From contig NZ_JAGINQ010000008.1 in assembly GCF_017876165.1 (NCBI RefSeq), positions 1 to 64,000 on the forward strand: a DNA stretch of 64,000 nucleotides, written 5' to 3'. Below are positions 17,298 through 26,253 of the stretch, piece by piece; the stretch's first letter is position 1; the number at the start of each line of letters is the position of its first letter. The notes under the pieces were generated by a model. That model was not told the DNA's origin and searched no databases. It saw only the letters and a program-made list of their open reading frames with translations. The stretch comes from Azospirillum soli (GTDB taxonomy: Bacteria > Pseudomonadota > Alphaproteobacteria > Azospirillales > Azospirillaceae). Position numbers and translations under genes: made by a program.

Positions 17298-18908
17298 ATG
17301 AACACGCTCGCTCGCCGCGTCGTCGGCGCGGCCATTGTTGCGCTCGGCACAGGAATCCTGGGCAGCGCCGCCACCCCGGCCTTGGCGGACACGCCGAAGG
17401 ACACGCTGGTGATGGCTTGGCAGTTCGACGACATCGTGACGCTCGACCCCGGCGAGATTTTCGAGCTGTCGGGCGCGGAGTACGGCGCGCAGGTCTATGA
17501 CCGGCTGATTCGCTTCGACGTGAAGGACGTCAGCAAGATCGACGGGCAGGTCGCCGAAAGCTGGACCGTGTCGGACGACGGCAAGACCTTCACCTTCAAG
17601 ATCCGCGACGGGATCAAGTTCCACTCCGGCAACCCGCTGACGGCCGAGGACGTGGCCTACTCCTTCCAGCGCGCCGTGAAGATGAACAAGGGGCCGGCCT
17701 TCATCCTGACCCAGTTCGGCCTGACCCCGGAGAACGTGGACCAAAAGGTGCGCGCCACCGATCCGCGCACGCTGGTGTTCGAGACCGACAAGGCCTACGC
17801 GCCGACCTTCGTGCTGTACTGCATGACCGCCGACGTGACCGGCGTGGTGGACAGCAAGCTGGTCAAGAGCAAGGAGGTCAACGGCGACTTCGGCAATGCC
17901 TTCCTGAAGACCAACTCCGCCGGGTCCGGTCCCTTCGTGCTGAAGCAGTGGAAGGCGAGCGAACTTCTGTCACTGGAGGCCAACGCGAACTACTGGGGCG
18001 GCGCACCGAAGGTGAAGCGCGTGCTGATTCGCCAGATCGCCGAACCGGCGACCCAGCGCCTGCTGCTGGAAAAGGGCGACGTGGACGTGGCCCGCAACCT
18101 GAAGCCCGAGCAGTTCGAACCGCTGCGCGGCAACGACAAGATCCGCATCGTCCAGGCGCCCAAGGGCACGCTGTTCTACTTCGGCCTGAACCAGAAGAAC
18201 GAGATCCTGGCCAAGCCCGAAGTGCGCAAGGCCATGAAGTACCTCGTCGATTACGACGGTATGGCGAAGACCATCATGAACGGCCTCGGCACCGTGCATC
18301 AGGCCTTCCTGCCGAAGGGCTTCCTGGGCGCGCTGGAGGAGAACCCGTACAAATACGACCCGGCCAAGGCCAAGGAGCTGCTGAAGGCGGCCGGCTATCC
18401 GGACGGCTTCACCATCACCATGGACGTGCGCAACACCTCGCCCAGCATGGACATGGCGCAGGCGATCCAGGGCAGCGCGGCGGCGGCCGGCGTGAAGATC
18501 AACCTGCTGCCGGCCGACGGCAAGCAGGTCGTCACCAAGTACCGCGCCCGCAACCACGATATGCTGCTGTACCAGTGGGGCGCGGACTACCAGGACCCGC
18601 ACACCAACGCCGACACCTTCGCCGCCAATCCGGACAACCGCGACGACGCCAAGGCCAAGCCGCTGACTTGGCGCAACGCCTGGGACATTCCGGAGCTGAC
18701 CAAGAAGACCGAAGCCGCCGTGCAGGAGCGCGACGCCGCCAAGCGCGCCGCCATGTACCAGGAGCTTCAGCGCGAGGTGCTGGACACCTCCCCCTTCGTG
18801 ATCATGTTCCAGCAGACCGAAGTGATCGCGGAGCGGACGAACGTCGAAGGGCTGGTCTGGGGGCCGAGCTTCGACAGCAACTACTATTGGAAGGTCAGCA
18901 AGAAATAG
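17298..18908 (+). CDS. Periplasmic peptide-type ABC transporter substrate-binding protein (SBP family 5)
   Basis: A 536-residue extracytoplasmic binding protein. A Sec signal peptide covers about residues 1-31 (cleavage near ALA-DT), followed by the family 5 signature region GQVAESWTVSDDGKTFTFKIRDGIKFHSG. Such proteins bind di- or oligopeptides, opines, nickel or other ligands; the ligand here is unknown. The ATG at 17298 has GGGAGACCGGAGACC upstream. It is the first gene of a five-gene importer operon that is followed by a LysE exporter. The operon sits among aromatic-acid genes, but nothing in the sequence ties it to aromatics. Confidence 0.9.
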   Translation: MNTLARRVVGAAIVALGTGILGSAATPALADTPKDTLVMAWQFDDIVTLDPGEIFELSGAEYGAQVYDRLIRFDVKDVSKIDGQVAESWTVSDDGKTFTFKIRDGIKFHSGNPLTAEDVAYSFQRAVKMNKGPAFILTQFGLTPENVDQKVRATDPRTLVFETDKAYAPTFVLYCMTADVTGVVDSKLVKSKEVNGDFGNAFLKTNSAGSGPFVLKQWKASELLSLEANANYWGGAPKVKRVLIRQIAEPATQRLLLEKGDVDVARNLKPEQFEPLRGNDKIRIVQAPKGTLFYFGLNQKNEILAKPEVRKAMKYLVDYDGMAKTIMNGLGTVHQAFLPKGFLGALEENPYKYDPAKAKELLKAAGYPDGFTITMDVRNTSPSMDMAQAIQGSAAAAGVKINLLPADGKQVVTKYRARNHDMLLYQWGADYQDPHTNADTFAANPDNRDDAKAKPLTWRNAWDIPELTKKTEAAVQERDAAKRAAMYQELQREVLDTSPFVIMFQQTEVIAERTNVEGLVWGPSFDSNYYWKVSKK

Positions 18909-18951
18909 ACGTCCCCTTCTACCCCCTGGCGGGAATGAAAGGTTCTTTTCA

Positions 18952-19036
18952 CCGTCATTCCCGCGAAAGCGGGAATCCAGGGCATTCCAATGCGCTCCCG
19001 AGTTGCCCTGGATCCCCGCCTTCGTGGGGATGACGG
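18952..19036. repeat. Interspersed inverted repeat (CCGTCATTCCCGCG type)
   Basis: The left end CCGTCATTCCCGCGAAAGCG and the right end CCCCGCCTTCGTGGGGATGACGG are near-complementary, and inside them ATCCAGGGC pairs with GCCCTGGAT. The 85-bp unit can fold into a long cruciform. This kind of palindromic unit is common as a mobile intergenic repeat in proteobacteria. It lies between the binding-protein and permease genes, where it could lower expression of the downstream genes. Confidence 0.8.
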
Positions 19037-19082
19037 AAAAGGCGAGGCTCCCCGCAGGGGAGGATGATTTCATGAGAGTGTC

Positions 19083-20129
19083 TTGGCTGGAATCCTGAAA
19101 CGTCCGGGCTTTCCGGGCCGCCGCCATGTGGTGCGCGGAACGAGCCTGCTGGTGACGCTGGCGCTGACCTTTCTGGGGCTGCTGCTGGTCACCTTCCTGA
19201 TCGGGCGGGTGGTGCCGATCGATCCGGTGATCGCCATGGTCGGCGACCGCGTGTCGGCCGACACCTACCAGCGCATCCGGCAGGAACTGGGACTGGACCT
19301 GCCGCTGTGGCAGCAGTTCCTGCGCTACGTCGGCGATGTGCTGCGCGGTGACTTCGGGGAGTCGGTGCTGACCTCCCGCCCGGTGCTGGAGGACATCGCC
19401 CGCGTCTTCCCGGCGACGCTGGAACTGGCGACGGCGGCGATCATCATCGGCGTGACGCTGGGCGTGCCGGCGGGAGTGGTCGCGGCGGTGAACCGGGGGC
19501 GCTGGCCGGACCATGTGATCCGCGTGCTGGGGCTGATCGGCCATTCCATCCCGATCTTCTGGCTGGGGCTGATGGCTCTGCTGGTGTTCTACGCGCGGCT
19601 GGACTGGGCGCCGGGGCCGGGGCGGGTGGACGTCTTCTATGAGGGGCTGGTGGAGCCGGTGACCGGCATCATCACGGTGGATGCGCTGCTGGCTGGGGAG
19701 ACGGACGTGTTCTGGAACGCGCTGGCCCATCTGGTGCTGCCGGCCTCCATCCTGGGATACTACAGCGTCGCCTACATCGCGCGCATGACGCGCAGTTTCA
19801 TGCTGGACCAGCTGCGGCAGGAATACATCACGACCGCCCGCGTGAAGGGCATGTCCGAAACCCGCGTGATCTGGCGCCATGCGCTGGGCAACATCGCGGT
19901 GCCGCTGATCACGGTGGTGGCGCTGTCCTACGCGTCCCTGCTGGAAGGGTCGGTGCTGACCGAGACGGTGTTCGCCTGGCCGGGGCTAGGGCTTTACATC
20001 ACCAACTCGCTGCTGAGCGCCGACATGAACGCGGTGCTGGGCGGCACGCTGGTGGTGGGGGCGGTGTTCATCGGGCTGAACCTGCTCTCTGATTTGCTTT
20101 ACCGCCTGCTGGATCCCAGAGCACGATGA
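19083..20129 (+). CDS. ABC transporter permease, DppB/OppB type
   Basis: A 348-residue inner-membrane permease with six predicted transmembrane segments. The EAA-type loop is near residues 235-265 (TTARVKGMSETRVIWRHALGN), and the N-terminal DppB signature region includes LGLDLPLWQQF. The start is unclear. The only in-frame initiator before the first helix is a TTG at 19083, while a good ribosome site (GGGGAGGA) precedes an ATG at 19072 in another frame that stops after eight codons. Either the TTG is used after re-initiation or the sequence holds a frame error near 19080. It is followed by the second permease after 10 bp. Confidence 0.88.
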   Translation: MAGILKRPGFPGRRHVVRGTSLLVTLALTFLGLLLVTFLIGRVVPIDPVIAMVGDRVSADTYQRIRQELGLDLPLWQQFLRYVGDVLRGDFGESVLTSRPVLEDIARVFPATLELATAAIIIGVTLGVPAGVVAAVNRGRWPDHVIRVLGLIGHSIPIFWLGLMALLVFYARLDWAPGPGRVDVFYEGLVEPVTGIITVDALLAGETDVFWNALAHLVLPASILGYYSVAYIARMTRSFMLDQLRQEYITTARVKGMSETRVIWRHALGNIAVPLITVVALSYASLLEGSVLTETVFAWPGLGLYITNSLLSADMNAVLGGTLVVGAVFIGLNLLSDLLYRLLDPRAR

Positions 20130-20139
20130 TGGTGGCGCG

Positions 20140-21036
20140 ATGACCACGGCGCACGCCTGGCTTACGACCGAGACGCCGCACTCGCGCACGCAGGCGCGGC
20201 TGGGGCGGATTTACATCGGCTGGCTCACCTTCGCCCGCAACCGGCTGGCGATGATGGGGTTGGGGATTGTGCTGCTGCTGGTGCTGATGGCGGCGCTGGC
20301 GCCGGTGATCGCGCCGTACGATCCCTATACGCAGGATTTGGCGAACCGGCTGATGCCGCCGAGCGCCGCCCACTGGTTGGGCACCGACGCCTTCGGGCGG
20401 GACATCCTGTCGCGCATCCTCTACGGCTCGCGCCTGACGCTGATGATCGTGGCGCTGGTCGCGGTGACGGCGCCCGTGGCCGGGCTGCTGATCGGGACGG
20501 TGGCGGGCTATCTGGGTGGATGGGTGGACACGGTGCTGATGCGCGTGACCGACGTCTTCCTGGCCTTCCCGAAGCTGATTTTGGCGCTGGCCTTCGTTTC
20601 GGCGCTGGGGCCGGGGATCGAGAACGCGATCATCGCCATCGCGATCACCTCCTGGCCGCCCTACGCACGCATCGCGCGGGCGGAGACGATCACCATCCGC
20701 AACAGCGACTTCATCAGTGCGGTGCGGCTGCAAGGGGCCTCGCGGGTCCGGATCATCCTGGGGCATGTGGTGCCGCTGTGCACATCCTCGCTGATCGTGC
20801 GGGTGACGCTGGACATGGCGGGAATCATTCTGACGGCGGCGGGTCTGGGTTTCCTGGGCCTTGGCGCGCAGCCGCCGGCGCCGGAATGGGGCGCGATGAT
20901 CGCCACCGGGCGGCAATATGTGCTGGAGCAGTGGTGGGTCGCCACCATGCCCGGCATCGCCATCTTCGTGGTCAGCCTGGGCTTCAACCTGCTGGGCGAC
21001 GGCCTGCGCGACGTGCTGGACCCGAAGGCATCATGA
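20140..21036 (+). CDS. ABC transporter permease, DppC/OppC type
   Basis: A 298-residue permease with the N-terminal OppC_N segment (FARNRLAMMGLGIVLLL), the HWLGTDAFGRDILSR motif that marks DppC proteins, and the cytoplasmic coupling loop SAVRLQGASRVRIILGHV. It pairs with the DppB-type permease to form the channel. Its stop overlaps the start of the first ATPase gene (ATGA). Confidence 0.92.
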   Translation: MTTAHAWLTTETPHSRTQARLGRIYIGWLTFARNRLAMMGLGIVLLLVLMAALAPVIAPYDPYTQDLANRLMPPSAAHWLGTDAFGRDILSRILYGSRLTLMIVALVAVTAPVAGLLIGTVAGYLGGWVDTVLMRVTDVFLAFPKLILALAFVSALGPGIENAIIAIAITSWPPYARIARAETITIRNSDFISAVRLQGASRVRIILGHVVPLCTSSLIVRVTLDMAGIILTAAGLGFLGLGAQPPAPEWGAMIATGRQYVLEQWWVATMPGIAIFVVSLGFNLLGDGLRDVLDPKAS

Positions 21037-21881
21037 GCGACACGCCTTTGCTGGAGGTCGAGAACCTCCGCATCTCGTTTCCGACCCGGACGGGCGTGAC
21101 GCAGGCGGTGCGTGGCGTGTCCTTCAGCGTGGGGCGGGAGAAGCTGGGCATCGTCGGCGAGTCCGGCTCCGGCAAGTCGATGACGGGGCGGGCTGTGCTG
21201 CGGCTGGTACCGCCGCCGGGGATCGTCACGGCCGACCGGCTGAGCTTCCAGGGCGAGGATCTGCTGGGGATGGGCGAAAAGCGGCTGCGCGACATTCGCG
21301 GGCGGCGCATCTCCATGGTCATGCAGGACCCGAAATTCTCGCTGAACCCCGTGATGACCGTGGGGCGACAGATCGCCGAGGCGTACCGGGTGCATTCCGA
21401 CGCCGGCAAGGCGGAGGCCAAGCGCCGCGCGCTGGAGATGCTGGAGGCCGTGCGCATCCGCGATCCGGAGCGGGTCTACGGCCTCTACCCGCATGAAGTG
21501 TCGGGCGGCATGGGGCAGCGCATCATGATCGCCATGATGCTGATCCCGAACCCGGACCTGCTGATCGCGGACGAGCCGACCTCCGCGCTCGACGTGACGG
21601 TGCAGATGCAGGTGCTCGCCATCATGGACGAGCTGTGCAGCAGCCGGGGCATGGGGATGATCTTCATCAGCCACGACCTGAACCTCGTGGCGTCTTTCTG
21701 CGACCGGATCCTGATCATGTACGCGGGGCGGGTGGTGGAGACCTGCCGGGCGTCGGAGCTGCACAACGCCCGGCATCCCTACACGCGCGGCCTGCTCGAC
21801 AGCCTGCCGCGCCTGGACGACACGCGGGCGGAGCTGCCGGTGCTGAACCGGGATCCGGCCTGGCTGGAGGATGGCGCATGA
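21033..21881 (+). CDS. ABC transporter ATP-binding protein, DppD/OppD type
   Basis: A 282-residue ATPase with Walker A GESGSGKS, a variant signature VSGGMGQRIMIAMM, Walker B LLIADEPTSALDVT and the switch His in FISHDLNL. The C-terminal oligopeptide-transporter extension is shorter than in OppD. It starts within the stop of the upstream permease gene and overlaps the second ATPase gene by 4 nt, so the ATPases are probably made in equal amounts. Confidence 0.92.
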   Translation: MSDTPLLEVENLRISFPTRTGVTQAVRGVSFSVGREKLGIVGESGSGKSMTGRAVLRLVPPPGIVTADRLSFQGEDLLGMGEKRLRDIRGRRISMVMQDPKFSLNPVMTVGRQIAEAYRVHSDAGKAEAKRRALEMLEAVRIRDPERVYGLYPHEVSGGMGQRIMIAMMLIPNPDLLIADEPTSALDVTVQMQVLAIMDELCSSRGMGMIFISHDLNLVASFCDRILIMYAGRVVETCRASELHNARHPYTRGLLDSLPRLDDTRAELPVLNRDPAWLEDGA

Positions 21882-22654
21882 TCACCGTCGATGATCTCCG
21901 CGTCACCTTCGGGCATGGGGCCGACGCAGTGGCGGCCGTGCAGGGCGTGTCTTTCGACGTGAAGCCGGGGGAGAGCTTTGGGCTGGTCGGCGAGTCCGGG
22001 TCGGGCAAGTCCACCGTGCTGCGCGCGCTGGTCGGGCTGAACCACGACTGGACGGGTTCGGTCACCATCGACGGCAAGGCGCAGGCGCCGCGCCGGGACA
22101 AGGCCTTCTTCAAGACCTGCCAGATGGTCTTCCAGGATCCCTACGGCTCCCTGCACCCGCGCCACACCATCGACCGCATCCTGGCCGAGCCCATCGCCAT
22201 CCACCGGCTGGGCGATGCCGACGCGCGGATCGACCGGGTCCTGCGCGACGTGGGCCTGGGGCCGCAGTTCCGCTTCCGCTACCCGCACCAGCTTTCCGGC
22301 GGGCAGCGGCAGCGCGTCGCCATCGCCCGCGCCCTGGTGCTGGAACCGCGCGTGCTGCTGCTGGACGAGCCGACCTCGGCACTGGACGTGTCGGTGCAGG
22401 CGGAGATCCTGAACCTGCTGAAGCGGCTGCGGGCAGAGCACGCGTTGACTTACGTGCTGGTCAGCCACAATCTGGCGGTCGTCGCGGCGATGTGCGACCG
22501 GCTGGCGGTGATGAACCGGGGCCGCGTCGTCGAGGAGATGGACGTGGCCGCCCTTCGTCGGGGCGAGGCGCGGGAGGGCTACACGCGGCAGCTTCTGCGA
22601 GCCAGCCTCGGCTACGACCGCGCGGCGGCGGACAGCTTCCGGGATTTTGCCTGA
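21878..22654 (+). CDS. ABC transporter ATP-binding protein, DppF/OppF type
   Basis: A 258-residue ATPase with Walker A GESGSGKST, Q-loop MVFQDPYGSLHPR, signature LSGGQRQRVAIARA and Walker B LLLDEPTSALDVS. It is shorter than typical OppF (about 320), lacking most of the C-terminal region that carries an iron-sulfur cluster in some DppD/F proteins. It is the last importer gene; the LysE-type exporter follows after 21 bp and may be co-transcribed. Confidence 0.92.
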   Translation: MITVDDLRVTFGHGADAVAAVQGVSFDVKPGESFGLVGESGSGKSTVLRALVGLNHDWTGSVTIDGKAQAPRRDKAFFKTCQMVFQDPYGSLHPRHTIDRILAEPIAIHRLGDADARIDRVLRDVGLGPQFRFRYPHQLSGGQRQRVAIARALVLEPRVLLLDEPTSALDVSVQAEILNLLKRLRAEHALTYVLVSHNLAVVAAMCDRLAVMNRGRVVEEMDVAALRRGEAREGYTRQLLRASLGYDRAAADSFRDFA

Positions 22655-22675
22655 CGAAAACGGGTGGAGGGGCGC

Positions 22676-23302
22676 ATGACGTTGGAAACCCTGCTGGTCT
22701 TTCTGCCCGCCTGTTTCGCGCTGAATATGGCGTTCGGGCCGAACAACCTGCTGTCGCTGACCAACGGCGCGCGGGACGGCGCGGTGCGGGCGACCATCGC
22801 GGCGAGCGGGCGGCTGGCGGCCTTCGCGGCGATGATCCTGATCACGGCGCTGGGGCTGGGCGCGCTGCTGGCGACGTCGGAGCTGGTCTTCACCGTCGTG
22901 AAGTGGCTGGGTGCGGCCTATCTGGTGTGGATCGGGGTGAAGCTGCTGCGCTCCGGCGCGCCGGTGGTGGGGAGCGAGGCGGGCGGTGCGCCGCTGTCGC
23001 TGAAGAGCCTGATGTTGCAGGAGTTCTGGGTGGCGGCCGGCAACCCGAAGGCCATCCTGATCTTCACCGCCTTCTTCCCGCAGTTCATCGATCCGGCGAA
23101 CTACTTGACGAGCTTCGCGGTGCTGGGCGCGTCGTTCCTGGCGCTGGAGGTGGTCGCCATGACGATCTACGCGGCCATCGGCGCGCGGCTCGGCTCCGTG
23201 GTGAAGGGCGGCAACGCCTTTCGCTGGTTCAATCGGGCGAGCGGCAGCCTGATGATCGGCTTCGGGCTGATGCTGGCCTTCGTGCGCCGGCCGACCGCGT
23301 AA
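22676..23302 (+). CDS. LysE/RhtB-family exporter
   Basis: A 208-residue membrane protein with about six hydrophobic helices and the family motif FGPNNLLSLTNGARDG near the N-terminus. LysE/RhtB proteins export amino acids or related metabolites. The ATG at 22676 has GGAGGGG 4 nt upstream. It follows the peptide importer closely, so it may act as a safety valve for the same compound class. It is convergent with the MarR gene, with 4 bp between stops. Confidence 0.88.
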   Translation: MTLETLLVFLPACFALNMAFGPNNLLSLTNGARDGAVRATIAASGRLAAFAAMILITALGLGALLATSELVFTVVKWLGAAYLVWIGVKLLRSGAPVVGSEAGGAPLSLKSLMLQEFWVAAGNPKAILIFTAFFPQFIDPANYLTSFAVLGASFLALEVVAMTIYAAIGARLGSVVKGGNAFRWFNRASGSLMIGFGLMLAFVRRPTA

Positions 23303-23306
23303 ATCC

Positions 23307-23819
23307 TCAGGTCTTGGGCAGCCGCTGTTCCGGCGCGGAGGACAGCTGGTCGGCCTGGGCCTGCATCTTGCTCAGCAGCCGGTCGAGCAGGGCCGCTTCC
23401 TCCTCCGTCAGGGCGCTGGTCAGCTGGGCCTCGTAGGCGAGCGCCAGGGGCACGATCTGCGTGTAGATGTCCAGCGCCTTCGGCGTCAGGGTCAGCAGCG
23501 CCTTGCGGCGGTCGGTGTCGCCGGATTCCCGCAGGATCAGGGCGGAATCCAGCATGCGGCTGATGGCGCGGCTGACCTGCACCTTGTCCATGGCCGTGCG
23601 CTGGGCGATTTCGCCGGCACTCAGCGTCTCCCCGCCGCCCAGCACGGCGATGATCCGCCATTCCGGGATCGTGATGCCGAAGCGCTTCTCATACAGCTTC
23701 GCCACCGTGTGGCTGACCGTGTTGGCCAGCACCGACAGCCGGTAGGGCAGGAAGCGGGTCAGGTGCAGCGTGGCGCCATCGGGCGTGGACTCCGAACGCT
23801 TGCGGCGGGCTTGGGGCAT
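23307..23819 (-). CDS. MarR-family regulator, probable repressor of the homogentisate genes
   Basis: A 170-residue MarR protein with the winged helix at about 50-110 (ITIPEWRIIAVLG, AMDKVQVSRAISRM, RRKALLTLTPKA). It is divergent from hmgA, and a perfect 14-bp palindrome lies in the shared 142-bp gap, the usual arrangement for an autoregulated MarR repressor. HmgR of Pseudomonas, which responds to homogentisate, is an IclR protein, so this would be a different regulator type for the same genes. Ligand unknown; a homogentisate or hydroxyphenylacetate inducer is inferred. Confidence 0.85.
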   Translation of the reverse strand: MPQARRKRSESTPDGATLHLTRFLPYRLSVLANTVSHTVAKLYEKRFGITIPEWRIIAVLGGGETLSAGEIAQRTAMDKVQVSRAISRMLDSALILRESGDTDRRKALLTLTPKALDIYTQIVPLALAYEAQLTSALTEEEAALLDRLLSKMQAQADQLSSAPEQRLPKT

Positions 23820-23882
23820 GGGGCGTCGCGCTTGTTGCGGTTGCGTCCGCTCATCCTGCGCGAGGATTTTCTGCTTGCAACT

Positions 23883-23896
23883 GTTTCATATGAAAC
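23883..23896. promoter_or_regulatory. Perfect 14-bp palindrome, MarR operator candidate
   Basis: GTTTCATATGAAAC is fully self-complementary and lies between the divergent marR and hmgA starts, 64 bp from the marR ATG and 66 bp from the hmgA ATG. Similar sites occur before the flavin hydroxylase and the Liv-type operon. Confidence 0.75.
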
Positions 23897-23961
23897 TAAA
23901 CTGAGGGGCAGCGAACACGCATCATAAAATCGCTTGGCCAAAACGATCTGGGAGGATCGCC

Positions 23962-25086
23962 ATGAAGAACTGGATCTCGTTTCCGCGCGTGGAAGGCACC
24001 GCGACCCGTCAGGCCCACGTCCGTCTGCCGGCCGGGACCTATGAGCGCGAGATGGGGCGCGAGGGCTTTTTCGGCCCGGCGACCCAGATGCACCACGCCC
24101 ACCCGCCGACCGGCTGGACCAGCTTCGACGGCGACCTGCGCCCGCGCGCCTTCGACCTGAACCGGTCGGAGGAATTCTCCGACTGCCCGCTGAACGCCGT
24201 GAGGCTGATGGGCAACGGGGCGACGCAGGTGCGGATGTGGCGCTTCCGGGGGAAGATGGAGCATCTGGTGCGCAACGCCGACGGCGACGACCTGCTGTTC
24301 TTCCACCAAGGCGGCGGGCATCTGTTCTGCGACTACGGTCATCTGGAGGTGCGCGAGGGCGACTATGTCGTGCTGCCGCGCAACACCGCCTGGCGTCTGG
24401 AAAGCGACGAGCCGGTCACCGCGCTGATGATCGAGGCGACCAACGACGCCTACCAGCTGCCGCACAAGGGGCTGGTCGGGACGCACGCGATCTTTGACCC
24501 GGCGGTGCTGGACGTGCCGGTGCTGGACGACGCTTTCCAGGGCCAGAAGAACGAGCGTGAGACGGTCGTGCGCGTGAAGAAGCGGGGCCGGGTCAGCTCC
24601 ATGGTCTACCCGTTCAACCCGCTGGACGCGGTGGGCTGGCACGGCGATCTGGCGCCGGTGCGCATCAACTGGCGCGACATCCGGCCGCTGATGAGCCACC
24701 GCTACCACCTGCCGCCCAGCGCGCACTGCACCTGGGTGTCGGCGCGGTTCGTGATCTGCACCTTCGTGCCTCGTCCGATTGAGTCGGATCCGGAGGCGCT
24801 GAAGCTGCCCTATTATCATTCCAACGAGGACTACGACGAGGTGCTGTTCTATCACCGCGGCCAGTTCTTCTCGCGCGACAACATCCATCCGGGGATGGTG
24901 ACCTATCACCCCTCGGGCTTCCCGCACGGGCCGCACCCGAAGGCCTACGAGATCGCCCAGAAGTTCGAACGCAAGGAGACGGACGAGGTCGCCGTGATGC
25001 TCGACACCCGCGACCCGCTGGACGTCTACGAGGGCATGGCCGCGACCGAGTGGACGGGCTACGTCGACAGCTGGAAGGCGAAGTAA
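23962..25086 (+). CDS. hmgA: Homogentisate 1,2-dioxygenase
   Basis: A 374-residue cupin-fold dioxygenase that opens the ring of homogentisate to maleylacetoacetate using Fe(II). The C-terminal metal site is visible in YYHSNEDYDEVLFYHRGQF and MVTYHPSGFPHGPHP, which supply the His/Glu ligands of the family. It is shorter than the ~430-residue proteobacterial/human enzyme and matches the shorter variant found in several alphaproteobacteria and actinobacteria. A GGGAGGATCGCC ribosome site precedes the ATG. The maleylacetoacetate isomerase gene is 13 kb away rather than adjacent. Confidence 0.9.
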   Translation: MKNWISFPRVEGTATRQAHVRLPAGTYEREMGREGFFGPATQMHHAHPPTGWTSFDGDLRPRAFDLNRSEEFSDCPLNAVRLMGNGATQVRMWRFRGKMEHLVRNADGDDLLFFHQGGGHLFCDYGHLEVREGDYVVLPRNTAWRLESDEPVTALMIEATNDAYQLPHKGLVGTHAIFDPAVLDVPVLDDAFQGQKNERETVVRVKKRGRVSSMVYPFNPLDAVGWHGDLAPVRINWRDIRPLMSHRYHLPPSAHCTWVSARFVICTFVPRPIESDPEALKLPYYHSNEDYDEVLFYHRGQFFSRDNIHPGMVTYHPSGFPHGPHPKAYEIAQKFERKETDEVAVMLDTRDPLDVYEGMAATEWTGYVDSWKAK

Positions 25087-25104
25087 GGCATCGCGGGAGA
25101 GGGA

Positions 25105-25188
25105 TTCACCACCAAGGCACCGAGACACCAAGAATCCCAGGCTTAAACGAGCTTTGGACCCTTGGTGTCTTTGTGTCTTGGTGGTGAA
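25105..25188. repeat. Long inverted repeat (TTCACCACCAAG type)
   Basis: The left arm 25105-25132 and the right arm 25161-25188 are each 28 nt and match in reverse complement at 25 of 28 positions, beginning TTCACCACCAAG and ending CTTGGTGGTGAA. Each arm is itself built of short CACCAAG/ACACC units. It lies in the hmgA-fahA gap and could form an mRNA stem that changes the ratio of the two products. Units of this sequence are common as dispersed repeats in bacteria. Confidence 0.85.
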
Positions 25189-25215
25189 AAAACATATTGG
25201 GAGGAAGGACCCGGC

Positions 25216-26253
25216 ATGAAGCTGGCAACCCTGAAGGCGGGCGGCCGTGACGGCACGCTCGTGGTGGTGTCGAAGGATCTGACACGGTGCCGGGCGGTCC
25301 CCGGCATCGCGCCGACCTTGCAGGCGGCGCTCGACGGCTGGGCGGAGGTCGCGCCGAAGCTGGAGGAGGCCTATCGCGCGTTGAACGCGGACGCGGCGTC
25401 GGACGAGCCGTTCGATCCGGCGCTGGCGGCCTCGCCGCTGCCGCGCGCTTACCAGTGGGCGGACGGGTCGGCTTACGTCAACCATGTGGAGTTGGTGCGA
25501 AAGGCGCGCGGGGCGGAAATGCCTCCGAGCTTCTGGACCGATCCGCTGATGTACCAGGGCTGTTCCGACGCGTTCCTCGGTCCGCGCGACCCGATCCCGG
25601 TGGCGGACGAGGCGTTCGGCATCGACTTCGAATCCGAGATCGCCGTCATCACCGACGACGTGCCGATGGGCGTCTCGGCGGACGCGGCGCGCGGGCACAT
25701 CCGGCTGCTGATGCTGGTCAACGACGTGTCCTTGCGCAGCCTGATCCCGGCGGAACTGGCGAAGGGCTTCGGCTTCTTCCAGTCCAAGCCCGCGTCGAGC
25801 TTTTCCCCTGTCGCGGTGACGCCGGACGAGTTGGGCGGGGCTTGGGACGGCGGCAAGGTCAACCGGCCGCTGGTCACCCACCTGAACGGGGAACTGTTCG
25901 GCACGCCGAACGCCGGGGTGGACATGACCTTCGACTTCCCGACGCTGGTGGCGCACGCTGCGAAGACGCGCTTCCTGGCGGCGGGGTCGATCATCGGGTC
26001 GGGAACCGTGTCCAACAAGCTGGACGGCGGGCCGGGCAAGCCGGTGGGGCAGGGCGGTGTCGGCTATTCCTGCCTTGCCGAAATCCGCACGATCGAGACC
26101 ATCGAGACGGGCAAGCCGCAGACCCCCTTCATGCGCTTCGGCGACCGCGTGCGGATCGAGCTGTTCGACGAGACCGGCGGCAGCGTCTTCGGCGCCATCG
26201 ACCAGGAGGTGGTGCGGTACGGAGGGTCGACTCTTGAAGGGAGGGGCCAATGA
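25216..26253 (+). CDS. fahA: Fumarylacetoacetate hydrolase (fumarylacetoacetase)
   Basis: A 345-residue FAH-family hydrolase. The metal-binding region is present in FGIDFESEIAVITDDVPMG, and the catalytic-domain motifs MLVNDVSLR and GFGFFQSKPASSFSP follow. It should split fumarylacetoacetate into fumarate and acetoacetate. The ATG at 25216 is preceded by GGGAGGAAGG. Its stop overlaps the start of the hemerythrin gene (ATGA). An acylpyruvase or related FAH activity cannot be excluded, but hmgA upstream makes fumarylacetoacetase the best call. Confidence 0.9.
   Translation: MKLATLKAGGRDGTLVVVSKDLTRCRAVPGIAPTLQAALDGWAEVAPKLEEAYRALNADAASDEPFDPALAASPLPRAYQWADGSAYVNHVELVRKARGAEMPPSFWTDPLMYQGCSDAFLGPRDPIPVADEAFGIDFESEIAVITDDVPMGVSADAARGHIRLLMLVNDVSLRSLIPAELAKGFGFFQSKPASSFSPVAVTPDELGGAWDGGKVNRPLVTHLNGELFGTPNAGVDMTFDFPTLVAHAAKTRFLAAGSIIGSGTVSNKLDGGPGKPVGQGGVGYSCLAEIRTIETIETGKPQTPFMRFGDRVRIELFDETGGSVFGAIDQEVVRYGGSTLEGRGQ

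Noticed and set aside
18952..19036. Insertion sequence end
   Set aside because: No transposase frame is near, and both ends belong to a short palindromic repeat only.
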